The notes beneath the pieces were generated by a model. It saw only the letters and a program-made list of their open reading frames with translations. It was not told where the DNA came from and ran no database searches. A stretch of DNA of 64,000 bases from an uncultured Christensenellaceae bacterium (GTDB lineage Bacteria; Bacillota; Clostridia; Christensenellales; UBA3700). The translations under genes were made by a program, and so were the position numbers. Positions 51,482 to 60,330 of the stretch are shown in pieces. Numbering within the stretch: position 1 is the stretch's first letter; every line of letters starts with the position of its first letter. The stretch lies in assembly GCA_910588545.1 (NCBI GenBank), contig CAJUOU010000001.1:488723-552722 (forward strand). The letters run 5' to 3'.

Positions 51482-51720
51482 AATATAAAATCGGCTCAGT
51501 TACCATCGAACTCGCTTTTTCCTACCAAATACAAAATTTCGCTGACGCCGTATTTTGGTCGGCTTTTTATTTGTTAGTGTTGATTTTTTCGTTTGACCTA
51601 CTTTTTCTATCTAAAAATGTCCCGTCATACTCAATCAATTTCATTGTTCATTCGAAACAAGCGTAAATTTTGTACGCTATATTCCATCCCGGCTTTATAA
51701 AGATATTAGCAGTTTGTCGT
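51482..51720. other. Non-coding tract after tRNA-Trp with a second hairpin
   Basis: About 240 bases without a supportable gene. A second hairpin, ACCAAATAC (51524-51532) with GTATTTTGGT (51550-51559), has one bulged base, and CGGC then TTTTT follow on the plus strand, like a second terminator or the end of a small RNA. The rest shows no domain-like frame. Base composition is less extreme than in neighbouring intergenic DNA. It may be a remnant of inserted DNA next to the tRNA. Confidence 0.45.
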
Positions 51721-51755
51721 ATTAGCTTGAACTTTCATCAAAAGTTCAAGCTAAT
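51721..51755 (-). terminator. Rho-independent terminator of the MFS gene
   Basis: ATTAGCTTGAACTTT / AAAGTTCAAGCTAAT perfect 15-bp stem with a five-base loop, 24 bases after the MFS stop. Confidence 0.9.
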
Positions 51756-51778
51756 TTCAATCGACTGCTTAATTTTAT

Positions 51779-53572
51779 TTAGTTTTGATTATTCTCATTT
51801 TCGATAATTTCTTCGGAATTTTCAGTATCGGCATTTGGAATCTCATTTATTTCACTTTCCTCTACTGTTTCGTTTGTATTATCTACAACTTCGTTATTTT
51901 CAGATGTTACATCAATATTGCTGTTAATTTCGTCAAAATTTGCATCTTCACTTGCTCCCTCATTAGGATTTGAGCCGATAACATTTTCCAACATATTAAG
52001 TTTACCTTGTTCACTTTCAATCTCATCTGCATTTACTGCACTTTCTTTTAATTTTTGTACAATTTCAGCGTGTTTCTTTTTGTCTAGATTATAGAACAGT
52101 AAACAAATCAACATCAATGCACTTGAACCAACTGATATCCATAGTGCGACATTTCCGTAATTTTCCGCTAATTTTACCAATTCAGGAGTAACAAAGTTAT
52201 TTTCGTAAACTTGACTTACAATATAATTAGCAGGGTTAAAGCCCATAGCCTTTTGAATAACTGCAGGAATAAGTGCAGCTGCTTGAGCAACAACCGATGT
52301 CAAGGAATAAGCGAAAGCTTGAATAAAGCCCTCCAACCTATAGCCGCAAATTGATTGTTGATAGTCTCCCATTTCCGAAAGCATAAGAGGTTGTAAACTA
52401 CCTAAGCAGTTAAATAGTGATAAAAATCTTATTGCTGTAATAACATAAGGCGACCAACTACCTTGCGGGAAGTTTTGCAAGCCTATTAAAGCACAAATCA
52501 AGTTTGCCGAAAGGTTGCATACTTGCCAAAAAATCAAAATTGTTCTATTGTTGAATTTTCTTGTAAGCCATGGCAACAAAATCATATTAGGTGTAGCAGC
52601 AAAACCTACAAACAATGACAATCCACCGATAATAGCTGCAGCATCTGCCATATTTGTAGCATATTTAACCCTTGCAACAAATTCCCAACTTAAATCTATT
52701 GTATTTCTTAGACAACCTAAACATAAAGCAATAGTAAATATCATAAGCGGCTTGTTTTTGACAATCATCTTCAAGCCTTGCCATGTAGTTATCTTTTCTT
52801 TTTTATTTTCCTCTTCGGTAATAAATACTCTTTCTTTAACTCCGATTAAGGCAATTACTAACATTGTTCCAAGCACACCGCAACAAATAGCGTAAATTCT
52901 ACCTGCCCAAATATCGCCAACATACCTTGCAATTACGCCGTTTAGCGCATTCATAACTGTTGGTGCAAAGCCCATAACCAAACCTATAGGAGACCAAATA
53001 TCTGCTCTTTCTTGTTGATTTGGAGAGAATACACCTGGGAACATGTTAAATGAGTTATACCACAAATTCCAAAGCAATAACGCAGGTGTACAAGTCATGT
53101 ACATATAAATCGTACGTGATGTAACATCCAAAGACTGTGGTGACCATAGTGCCATAATACCTAATGCAGATACAATAGGTGCCAAGAACATTATGTAAGG
53201 CTTATATCTACCAAACTTAGTATTGGTACGTTGAATCATTCTGCCGTAAAACGGTGTTAAAATTAAAGCCAAAACACTTGATAACAAGTACATAAGTGTG
53301 GCATGCAATGTACCGGATGTACCCATATCGTAAATTACCGGTATTTTGGTAATTGTAAGATAAATGCTTAGGGCATTGTAAATCATACTTACGCCAAAGC
53401 TGGAAACACCTAGACTAAGTATTTCTCTTAAATTCAAAAACCTACCTTTTGGAGGTTCTTTCCAAAATCGCTTTAGGTTTCCGCCTAAGGCAACTACACG
53501 TTTTGCAAATTCTTTTTCACTGAATTTGTTTGCATTTTCGCCGTTAGGCTTTTGCTTGTCTTTCTTTTTCAT
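51779..53572 (-). CDS. MFS / GPH-type (MFS_2) transporter with long acidic C-terminal tail
   Basis: 597 residues. About twelve transmembrane helices between residues ~45 and ~490. GPH-family-like loop TPFYGRMIQRTNTKFGRYKPYI between helices 2 and 3 (Asp/Gly-Arg-Tyr-Lys-Pro pattern), which points to sugar or other solute import with a cation. The last ~90 residues are hydrophilic, rich in Glu, Asn and Asp with no repeats I can define, and probably unstructured in the cytoplasm; this is unusual for the family. It follows an XRE-cupin regulator by 31 bases, so it is probably its target. Confidence 0.82.
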   Translation of the reverse strand: MKKKDKQKPNGENANKFSEKEFAKRVVALGGNLKRFWKEPPKGRFLNLREILSLGVSSFGVSMIYNALSIYLTITKIPVIYDMGTSGTLHATLMYLLSSVLALILTPFYGRMIQRTNTKFGRYKPYIMFLAPIVSALGIMALWSPQSLDVTSRTIYMYMTCTPALLLWNLWYNSFNMFPGVFSPNQQERADIWSPIGLVMGFAPTVMNALNGVIARYVGDIWAGRIYAICCGVLGTMLVIALIGVKERVFITEEENKKEKITTWQGLKMIVKNKPLMIFTIALCLGCLRNTIDLSWEFVARVKYATNMADAAAIIGGLSLFVGFAATPNMILLPWLTRKFNNRTILIFWQVCNLSANLICALIGLQNFPQGSWSPYVITAIRFLSLFNCLGSLQPLMLSEMGDYQQSICGYRLEGFIQAFAYSLTSVVAQAAALIPAVIQKAMGFNPANYIVSQVYENNFVTPELVKLAENYGNVALWISVGSSALMLICLLFYNLDKKKHAEIVQKLKESAVNADEIESEQGKLNMLENVIGSNPNEGASEDANFDEINSNIDVTSENNEVVDNTNETVEESEINEIPNADTENSEEIIENENNQN

Positions 53573-53603
53573 AACTTCTCCTCTATCTTATTTTATTATA
53601 TTT

Positions 53604-54152
53604 TTATTTTTCTAAAATTACTGTCAAAAATGTACTTTCCCCTTGCATTGAAACTTGAGCATGAGGAATGTTAGGGTCAAAATATATGCAATCGCCGGCA
53701 CGTAGGTAATACTCTTTATTACCGATAAGTACTCTTAGTTTACCGCTAAGTACATAGTTGAATTCTTGTCCTGTATGTTTTACAAGTTCGGGAGCAATCC
53801 CCTCGCTTATGGTTACAAGCATTGGCTCCATCTCACGATTAAAAAATTTATGTGCAAGACTGCTAAAGCTATAGCCGTCATATCTTTCGATTTCCAAACC
53901 TTGCCCCGCATAGCATATTGCAACTTCTTTGCTGTCACTATTTTGTCCGGTAAGCAATACTGTAGGGTCTATTTCCAATGCCGCAGCAATATTGTACATA
54001 GTTCCTATAGGAATATCAACTACACCATCCTCAATGTTTTTATAGTCTTCGACAGTCACATTTACTTTGGAGGCAAACTCTTCCAATGAATAGTCGGAAA
54101 ATTCTCTTAAATCTTTTATTCTTGCCGCAATATCTTTAATTTTTTTATCCAT
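53604..54152 (-). CDS. XRE-family transcriptional regulator with C-terminal cupin domain
   Basis: 182 residues. N-terminal helix-turn-helix (IKDLREFSDYSLEEFASKVNVTVEDYKNIEDG in parts) over residues 1-70. Then a small-molecule-binding cupin (HTGQEFNYVLSGKLRVLIGNKEYYLRAGDCIYFDPNIPHAQ in parts) with the usual HxxxEF and PxxPH motifs. Regulators of this type commonly sense a small ligand and control an adjacent transporter or polyamine/acetate genes. Here the MFS gene follows directly. The 250 bases downstream to the S41 gene are AT-rich and hold no gene. Confidence 0.88.
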   Translation of the reverse strand: MDKKIKDIAARIKDLREFSDYSLEEFASKVNVTVEDYKNIEDGVVDIPIGTMYNIAAALEIDPTVLLTGQNSDSKEVAICYAGQGLEIERYDGYSFSSLAHKFFNREMEPMLVTISEGIAPELVKHTGQEFNYVLSGKLRVLIGNKEYYLRAGDCIYFDPNIPHAQVSMQGESTFLTVILEK

Positions 54153-54369
54153 AAATTACTCCTTATTAAAAAATTGCACATTAATGCTTATATTATAATA
54201 TAAAAAAAACTTTTTTTCAAGTATTTTATTTAAATATTTCAATTAAAAATTTTTTATTTATAATTATCAACATATAATCATCATTAAATTTAAAAAAAAC
54301 ATTTAATTATTAACAAACTATGTCAAAACATATTAAATTTATCAAACATAAATATTTGAAGAAAAAAAA

Positions 54370-54398
54370 ATTACCTACCACAATAAGTGATAGGTAAT
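54370..54398 (-). terminator. Rho-independent terminator after the S41 peptidase gene
   Basis: ATTACCTA / TAGGTAAT plus extra partial pairing inside, followed on the minus strand by a run of nine Us, nine bases after the stop at 54407. Confidence 0.85.
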
Positions 54399-54406
54399 TG
54401 AATTAT

Positions 54407-55804
54407 TTAAGCTAAAACGGACATTGCCATTTCTACAGCAGCTTCTTTTGTCAAATCATTATTGTAATATTTTGTATATAATTTTATATTATTTTCGTCT
54501 TCAGCCGTAAAATCAATTAGATCGGCAAATTTGCCTATTGTATATTTATCACTACTTGGCATCATAGACCTGCCGTGGAAAGTTTCCCAATCATTTGCGC
54601 CGACAGGAACATAAAAATATCCAACTGTCATACTTAACACATACTCTTTAGTAGTTGTAAGGTCAAATGTCTGTTGAGCAATTCCCTTGCCGTAAGTCGG
54701 AGACCCTATTATTGTAGCTTCAGGACAATAGTATTTAATTGCACCAAGCAAAGCCTCGCTTGCACTTGCAGAATTTTCATTTATCAAAACAGCTAATTTG
54801 TAATTAGGTATTTTCTTACCTGCACTATCTAATCCTAACCAATGATTACCTGTTGCAGTATAAGTCGTAACTTTTTGTGTTTTGCTAGACTTAAGTTTTA
54901 TTACACCTAGGCCGTTTGAATTGCCCTCGCTATTGTGTATTAAATAGCTAGCAATCACAGACAAAATATTTGTCGAGCCACCGCCATTATCACGCAAATC
55001 AAGTATCAATCTACTATTTCCATTGCTTTTAAATAAATTTGCACACTCTACAAAATCCTCGTCAGCACTACCCGTAAAAGAATTAAGCTTGATATATCCT
55101 ATACCATTGCCCATATCTTTATAGCTTGCTTCTTTTGTTAAAAACAATGACTTTCTTAATGTAAAATGAGCCTCTTTTCCGTTAGATTTTCGGACAACTA
55201 AGTCAATAGCATCCGTAAGTGTAGCTTTCCCAAAAAATTCCTCACCATTTAAAGCATCAGTGGTAAGCCCTTCCACAGATTTACCGCCAACAGATACCAA
55301 AATATCCCCTCTCTCCAAACTAACAGGAGAATTCTGACCGGAAATCAATCCTTTTGCACTTTCTGCAGGCGTTGGTTTTGTACTGTCAGAAGAATGACTA
55401 ATTGCACTGATAATATGGTTATTGTAAGAATCGCTTTTTATCGAAATACCAAATTGCAATGCAGGAATAACACTTGTATAAGACAACCCACTATATTTGT
55501 CCATAGTACTTGATAGTCCTATTGCTGCCCATTTGTTAAAATCTTCTTTGGATATATCTTGGTAGTAATATTCTTTAATTAGCGAATATACTTCATTTGC
55601 AATGGCCAAATCGTCTTTGAAGTTAGATAGTCTTTCTGCATTTCTTCCTGCAAAATAACAACCGAGACAGCCTCCGATTACTATTAATAAGGATAATATT
55701 GCAACTATTACTATAGTAATTATTTTTACAGTATCTTTTTTCATCCTATATGGCGAATTATTATCTACATTATGTGGATTAGTACTATTTGAATTGTTAA
55801 ACAT
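54407..55804 (-). CDS. S41 family C-terminal processing peptidase (CtpA-like)
   Basis: 465 residues. N-terminal signal-anchor helix (27-52), then a helical region, a PDZ domain (about 110-220 with SLERGDILVSVGGKSVEGLT), and the protease domain. The catalytic Ser345 is in NENSASASEALLG and the Lys373 in PTYGKGIAQQ. Acts outside the membrane. Such peptidases trim envelope proteins and, in sporulating species, some act in signal activation. It starts nine bases after the degenerate ABC ATPase and ends the operon. Confidence 0.93.
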   Translation of the reverse strand: MFNNSNSTNPHNVDNNSPYRMKKDTVKIITIVIVAILSLLIVIGGCLGCYFAGRNAERLSNFKDDLAIANEVYSLIKEYYYQDISKEDFNKWAAIGLSSTMDKYSGLSYTSVIPALQFGISIKSDSYNNHIISAISHSSDSTKPTPAESAKGLISGQNSPVSLERGDILVSVGGKSVEGLTTDALNGEEFFGKATLTDAIDLVVRKSNGKEAHFTLRKSLFLTKEASYKDMGNGIGYIKLNSFTGSADEDFVECANLFKSNGNSRLILDLRDNGGGSTNILSVIASYLIHNSEGNSNGLGVIKLKSSKTQKVTTYTATGNHWLGLDSAGKKIPNYKLAVLINENSASASEALLGAIKYYCPEATIIGSPTYGKGIAQQTFDLTTTKEYVLSMTVGYFYVPVGANDWETFHGRSMMPSSDKYTIGKFADLIDFTAEDENNIKLYTKYYNNDLTKEAAVEMAMSVLA

Positions 55805-55813
55805 TTTACCTCC

Positions 55814-56866
55814 CTAAGTGGATATTCTTCTTTCCGACTCAAAATCATATAAAATTCCGTCACTAATATCAAAGCTCAAAGTCAATTTATCTCCCTCCTT
55901 GTAAGGATGGTCTAAGTAAATTGTCGCAATATCGGAGTTAATATCCAAATATGCGATATTAAACTTGTTAATATAATAAATTTCAGCACTTATTACTACT
56001 TGTTTGCTGTTATTAAAAGATATTTTATCCGTTGTTAAGGCAAGTAATCCCTTGTCAAAAATTTCACTTTTTAGTTTAAGGTTATTTGCAAATTCATTTT
56101 CTTCAACATATATTTTTTTATTGTCAAGGGATATGGGAATTGAGCAAATTTTTTTGTTATTAACAAATTTATATCCTGCTAATGTATTTGCAAAATTCTC
56201 TTTATTGTGGATATTTCCCATCATGGCTATAGTACTATAAGCAAGCAATAAAACATTTTCAAAAGTGAAATTTAATGCTATATCATAACTTGAAAATGCA
56301 AATACAACTGTCTTATCTACGATTAATTTTTTAATTTTATCTATTAGCGTTTGCTGTTCTGTCAAAGATAAATTATCAAAAATATCGTCAATCAAATACA
56401 AATCTCTATCACAAATAAATAGCCTTGCAACAGCAACCAAAGTTTTTTGATATTGCGATAGACTTTTTACTTTTTTTGATAGCAAATCGGAAATCCCAAG
56501 CAAATTACAAATTGCAACAAGTTTTTCGGCAATATCATTATTGTCAACTTTTCGCAATTTTAACGGATATGCGATAATATCTTTTACCTTTTTAAATTTA
56601 GCAAGCTGCAACGATTTGTCTAAAAAACCGATATTTCTGTCCTTTATTTTAAAATTATTAATACATTTACCGTTTAATATTATTTCGCCGCTTGTTGCAC
56701 TCTCTAACCCGGCAATTATGCTTAACAGCGTGGTTTTGCCACTTACATAACCGCCTAAAATGGCAAACTTACCGCCCTTACTTAATTCAAAAGAAATATC
56801 GTTTATTGCGTTATATCCGCCTATATATGTTTTGGAAAGATTTTTTATTGTAAGAAAGTTTTTCAT
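55814..56866 (-). CDS. ABC-transporter ATP-binding protein-like, catalytic motifs degenerate, with TOBE-like C-terminus
   Basis: 350 residues, similar to MalK/UgpC-type subunits in length and C-terminal TOBE-like part. Walker A GGYVSGKTT (38-46) is intact. But the Q-loop Gln is replaced (GFLDKS, about residue 83), the signature LSGGQ reads LSQYQ (136-140), the Walker-B catalytic Glu is Asp161 in YLIDDIFDN, and the H-switch His is Tyr194 in FSSYDIAL. ATP binding is still likely but normal hydrolysis is doubtful. No permease gene is near. It sits between ddh and a CtpA-like protease, in one operon. Confidence 0.8.
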   Translation of the reverse strand: MKNFLTIKNLSKTYIGGYNAINDISFELSKGGKFAILGGYVSGKTTLLSIIAGLESATSGEIILNGKCINNFKIKDRNIGFLDKSLQLAKFKKVKDIIAYPLKLRKVDNNDIAEKLVAICNLLGISDLLSKKVKSLSQYQKTLVAVARLFICDRDLYLIDDIFDNLSLTEQQTLIDKIKKLIVDKTVVFAFSSYDIALNFTFENVLLLAYSTIAMMGNIHNKENFANTLAGYKFVNNKKICSIPISLDNKKIYVEENEFANNLKLKSEIFDKGLLALTTDKISFNNSKQVVISAEIYYINKFNIAYLDINSDIATIYLDHPYKEGDKLTLSFDISDGILYDFESERRIST

Positions 56867-56867
56867 A

Positions 56868-57842
56868 TTACAATAAATTTTTCCTTAATTCCTCACCGCT
56901 TTTTGAAGATAAATATGAAATAGGCACGTCAAAAACAGTTACCGCACCTGTTTTTCCCTCTTTTGCAAGTTTTGCGATTGCCCTTGCATAAGCAGTAAGT
57001 ACGCTCGAAGTAAATTCCGGATTGCTATCCAATTTAATAGAAAGCTCCAAAACATGCTTATGACAATCTGTAGTCTCGCCCGAGCGAATAACAAATCCTC
57101 CGTGAGGCATTTTACCATGGTCTCTTTTTAGTTCTTCTTCACTTATAAAGTGAACAACGGTATCGTAATCTGCAAAGTAATTAGGCATATTTTTTATTTC
57201 GCTTTCAATTTGTGCCTTATCCGCACCATCTTGAGCAACTACATAACATTCTCTTAAATGCTTTTCACGAGCTGTCAAATTTGGATTTTCTGCATTTCTA
57301 ACCATTTGCAAAGCTTGTTCTTTAGGTATTGTATATTGAATACCGGCTTTTACTCCTTTAACTCTTCTTATTGCATCGCTGTGCCCTTGCGAAACACCTT
57401 TACCCCAAAAAGTATAGTCGTTACCTTGAGGAAGTATTGCACCAAACAACATTCTTGCTATAGAAAACAAGCCCGGGTCCCAACCTACGGAAATTATGCC
57501 CAATTTGCCGCTTTCTTTTGCGGTTTTATCCATTTCGGCAAAATATTCGGGTATTCTTGCATGAGTATCAAAGGAATCCACCGTATTAAAATGCTTAATC
57601 ATTTGAACACCTTGTACAGGCAAATCCGTTGCGGAACCTCCGCATAAAATCAAAACATCGATTTTATCTTTATATTCCTCAATTTTATTTACGTTGATAC
57701 ATTTTAAACCTTTATCCGTAACTACATTGTCACGTCTTGTAAACACAGCTACAAGTTCCATATCGTTCTGTTGTCCGACAGCAAGTTCTACCCCTCTGCC
57801 AAGGTTGCCATATCCCAAAATACCTACTTTAATTTTATCCAT
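56868..57842 (-). CDS. ddh: Meso-diaminopimelate D-dehydrogenase
   Basis: 324 residues. NADPH-dependent formation of meso-DAP from tetrahydrodipicolinate, one-step route to lysine and peptidoglycan. Rossmann loop GILGYGNLGRG, CGGSATDLP, DSFDTHARIPEY, GWDPGLFS and KGVSQGHSDAIRRV match Ddh exactly. It occurs only in some bacteria. It starts an operon region with the SPOR-domain gene upstream and the ABC-like gene one base downstream. Confidence 0.96.
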   Translation of the reverse strand: MDKIKVGILGYGNLGRGVELAVGQQNDMELVAVFTRRDNVVTDKGLKCINVNKIEEYKDKIDVLILCGGSATDLPVQGVQMIKHFNTVDSFDTHARIPEYFAEMDKTAKESGKLGIISVGWDPGLFSIARMLFGAILPQGNDYTFWGKGVSQGHSDAIRRVKGVKAGIQYTIPKEQALQMVRNAENPNLTAREKHLRECYVVAQDGADKAQIESEIKNMPNYFADYDTVVHFISEEELKRDHGKMPHGGFVIRSGETTDCHKHVLELSIKLDSNPEFTSSVLTAYARAIAKLAKEGKTGAVTVFDVPISYLSSKSGEELRKNLL

Positions 57843-57858
57843 TTTTATACTCCTTATA

Positions 57859-59073
57859 TCAATTACTCTCCGATTGCAAAGATTTAATAAGCGCTCTGTG
57901 AGTATTTAAAATCATTGTGTTTATATATCTAATATCACTAAGTAACCTATCATTTTTACTGCCCTCGGCAGTCAAGTTATCCAATGCTCCAATCATCGAC
58001 GAAATTTGCATTCTTACTTTTTGTACATATTTATCGTTTATTTTATTATTTACGCTTGACTCATAGTCTATCAACATATTTGAAATTTGACTTTTCAACA
58101 TTGCTATATCTTCACGTGCAGAGGTATAGTCAATTTCCTGCTTTTCCAAACTAACCGCCGTATTGAATAGTGATTTATACATAATGTCTTGATATTTCAA
58201 GACATTTTTCGTAGCATTTCTTACAGAAGTAGGCAACAAACGATATTCTATATCTTCTATTTTAAAAAGATAGATATTTGTTACATAGCCAGCCAAATTC
58301 AAATTGGTTGAAACACTTTCCGCATCTTTTTCACTGCTGTAAACTTCGGCAATAACTCTGTACAAATCGTCATGTACTACATAACCGCTACCACCGCTTG
58401 CTCTTATTTCTTCGGATGTTATCCTCGCGGAATCCACATCATTAAAAGTAGCGATTTCCACCGCATAATAATAGGCAGTTGCATCCCCTTTGAACAATTT
58501 TGTGACAACGCTGTCAATCAAATATCCGTTAGACAAAACATCTGCAATTAAAAAGCATGATACAAATGCAAAAATAATAACGAACAACACAATGGCAAAC
58601 TTTCTGCCCTTTGAGCGTTTTGGTTTATTTTTTCCTCTTTTTTTAGGTGTGCATTTATCACATTCACTTTCCGCGATTCTTTGTTTTTCCGCAGCATTAA
58701 CCGCTTTTTGTATATTTTTATTTTTTTCGATGCCTTTAAGAGCAACCTGCAAAGTAAACGGTTCACATCTGTCAAAAGACATATTTTTATGTCTTATAAC
58801 TTCGGCTTTAACTGTAGGCAATGTCAAATCCGCATTACCACTACGATTAAAGCTTATATATTCACTTGTTACGGCAAGATTGTCTTTTACTTTATAGCCG
58901 TTGTTTCCGTCCTTTTCGATATCTATGTCACTATAATGAGATTGAATGACGTCAGTATCATCTACACCGACAACTTCAACCTCTACATTATTGTTTTTCG
59001 GTTTTTTCTTATTAAAGAAATTGCTTAAGTAAAAATCTTCATAATGAGTTTCAGTCATATCAAAATCCGCCAT
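57859..59073 (-). CDS. Membrane protein with extracytoplasmic SPOR-like domain
   Basis: 404 residues from ATG 59073, with TTAGGAGA upstream; six earlier codons are not needed. The N-terminal 160 residues are hydrophilic and probably cytoplasmic, with a basic KKRGKNKPKRSKGRK stretch. One transmembrane helix follows (about 160-182). After it comes a SPOR-like fold (YYYAVEIATFNDVDSA and LYRVIAEVYSSEKDAESVS). The C-terminus is helical. SPOR domains bind denuded peptidoglycan, so a role at septa or during sporulation is likely. Neighbouring ddh also links it to the cell wall. Confidence 0.75.
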   Translation of the reverse strand: MADFDMTETHYEDFYLSNFFNKKKPKNNNVEVEVVGVDDTDVIQSHYSDIDIEKDGNNGYKVKDNLAVTSEYISFNRSGNADLTLPTVKAEVIRHKNMSFDRCEPFTLQVALKGIEKNKNIQKAVNAAEKQRIAESECDKCTPKKRGKNKPKRSKGRKFAIVLFVIIFAFVSCFLIADVLSNGYLIDSVVTKLFKGDATAYYYAVEIATFNDVDSARITSEEIRASGGSGYVVHDDLYRVIAEVYSSEKDAESVSTNLNLAGYVTNIYLFKIEDIEYRLLPTSVRNATKNVLKYQDIMYKSLFNTAVSLEKQEIDYTSAREDIAMLKSQISNMLIDYESSVNNKINDKYVQKVRMQISSMIGALDNLTAEGSKNDRLLSDIRYINTMILNTHRALIKSLQSESN

Positions 59074-59196
59074 AATTCTCCTAAAAAACAATCATATTTG
59101 CTTTATTAAAGATTATGTAACGAATTTTTAAATAATACTTATTATGATATTTTTAGGACAACCACTGCAAATTTTAGGACAAGCAATTAAGGTATT

Positions 59197-59652
59197 TTAA
59201 TTTAAATCAGAGAATTTTTCTACCTTAACTCCTGCCTCGTTAAACATTTTTATACTAAATTTATCAGGATACCCCTCATCAAATACAACTCGAGTTATCC
59301 CTGAATTGATAATCATTTTTGCGCATATCGAGCAAGGTTGATGAGTGCAATACAAAGTTGCACCTTGTACACTTACTCCAAGTTTTGCTGCTTGAATAAT
59401 AGCGTTTTGCTCCGCATGTACAGCATAGCAAATTTCGTGTCTTGTACCGCTTGGAATATTCATTTGTTCCCTCAAGCAAAAACCTCTGTCCACACAGCTG
59501 GAAATTCCGCTGCCTGCACCATTATAACCTGTAGTTAAAATTCTTTTGTCTTTTACGATAACGGCTCCGACTTTCCTATTAACCTTATAACAACTTGACC
59601 AAGTTGAAACAAGTTTTGCCATCCCCATCATTCTTTCATCCCATTTGTTCAT
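59197..59652 (-). CDS. Deoxycytidylate (dCMP) deaminase family protein
   Basis: 151 residues from ATG 59652; a TTG four codons upstream is less likely. Zinc deaminase motifs: HAEQNAIIQAA (His and catalytic Glu) and PCSICAKMIINSG (two zinc Cys). VGAVIVKDKRILTTGYNGAGSGI is typical of dCMP deaminases (ComEB type). Probably supplies dUMP for dTMP synthesis. The 105 bases before the SPOR gene are AT-rich. Confidence 0.9.
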   Translation of the reverse strand: MNKWDERMMGMAKLVSTWSSCYKVNRKVGAVIVKDKRILTTGYNGAGSGISSCVDRGFCLREQMNIPSGTRHEICYAVHAEQNAIIQAAKLGVSVQGATLYCTHQPCSICAKMIINSGITRVVFDEGYPDKFSIKMFNEAGVKVEKFSDLN

Positions 59653-59928
59653 AACAACCCCCAAAAAATCAGATATTAATTACTCTTACATTTTACACCA
59701 TAACCCAAAAAATATCAATCATTTTCAATTTTTTTTGTTATTAATTTTATTGCGGACAAATATATAAATATATAATATCAATTTTTATTTTTAATTTTAT
59801 AAATATATATTTCCTCTTAATTTTGTCGATAATAAGTAAAATATGTAAAAAATAATTTTGATTTTTACACACCAGCCCCCTTAAATTACCAAAATTTGTA
59901 ATTTCTTTGAAAAATTGTCATTTTCTAC
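59653..59928. other. Intergenic region between divergent dCMP deaminase and groESL
   Basis: Very AT-rich, with long A and T runs. No gene or hairpin with GC content is seen. The groESL promoter and CIRCE element begin at its right end. Confidence 0.5.
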
Positions 59929-59957
59929 TTAACAAATCGATATTGTTGTGCTATAAT
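59929..59957 (+). promoter_or_regulatory. Sigma-A promoter of groESL
   Basis: TTAACA (59929-59934), 17-base spacer, TATAAT (59952-59957). Predicted start near 59964, so the CIRCE element covers the first transcribed bases. Confidence 0.85.
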
Positions 59958-59965
59958 AAACAATG

Positions 59966-59992
59966 TTAGCAGTCGAAGTGTTAGATTGCTAA
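59966..59992 (+). promoter_or_regulatory. CIRCE operator (HrcA binding site)
   Basis: TTAGCAGTC, nine bases, GATTGCTAA. It differs from consensus TTAGCACTC-N9-GAGTGCTAA at one base in each arm. Spacing and position at the transcription start are as expected for HrcA repression of groESL. Confidence 0.9.
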
Positions 59993-60022
59993 TTTACATA
60001 GTAATATTTTGGAGGTATATAT

Positions 60023-60310
60023 ATGAAAATTAAACCATTATTCGACAAAATCGTTATTGAAGCAGTTGAAAGTATGGACAAAACTCAAAGCGGTATTGTT
60101 TTGCCAGGTACTGCGCAAGAAAAACCGCAAATGGCAAAAGTTATTGCCGTTGGTCCAGGCGGAATTATTGACGGCAAGGAAATTAATATGCAAATTAAAG
60201 TTGGCGATATTATTTTGTATAATAAGTATGCAGGCTCTGACTTTAAACTTGAAAATAAAGAAGTTACGATTTTAAGACAAGCAGATGTTCTTGCTATAGT
60301 TGAAAAATAA
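60023..60310 (+). CDS. groS: Co-chaperonin GroES
   Basis: 95 residues. Start after TTTTGGAGG. MKIKPLFDKIVIE, the mobile loop (TQSGIVLPGTAQEK), VGPGGIIDGKEI and VGDIILYNKYAGSD match Cpn10. Caps the GroEL ring. Twenty bases before groEL; controlled by the CIRCE element. Confidence 0.97.
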   Translation: MKIKPLFDKIVIEAVESMDKTQSGIVLPGTAQEKPQMAKVIAVGPGGIIDGKEINMQIKVGDIILYNKYAGSDFKLENKEVTILRQADVLAIVEK

Positions 60311-60330
60311 TCTTTGGGAGGAATAGATAT

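Noticed and set aside
51482..51515. TTCGA-containing segment looked at as a tRNA remnant on the minus strand
   Set aside because: The flanking bases do not form a T-stem and no acceptor or anticodon arm can be drawn.
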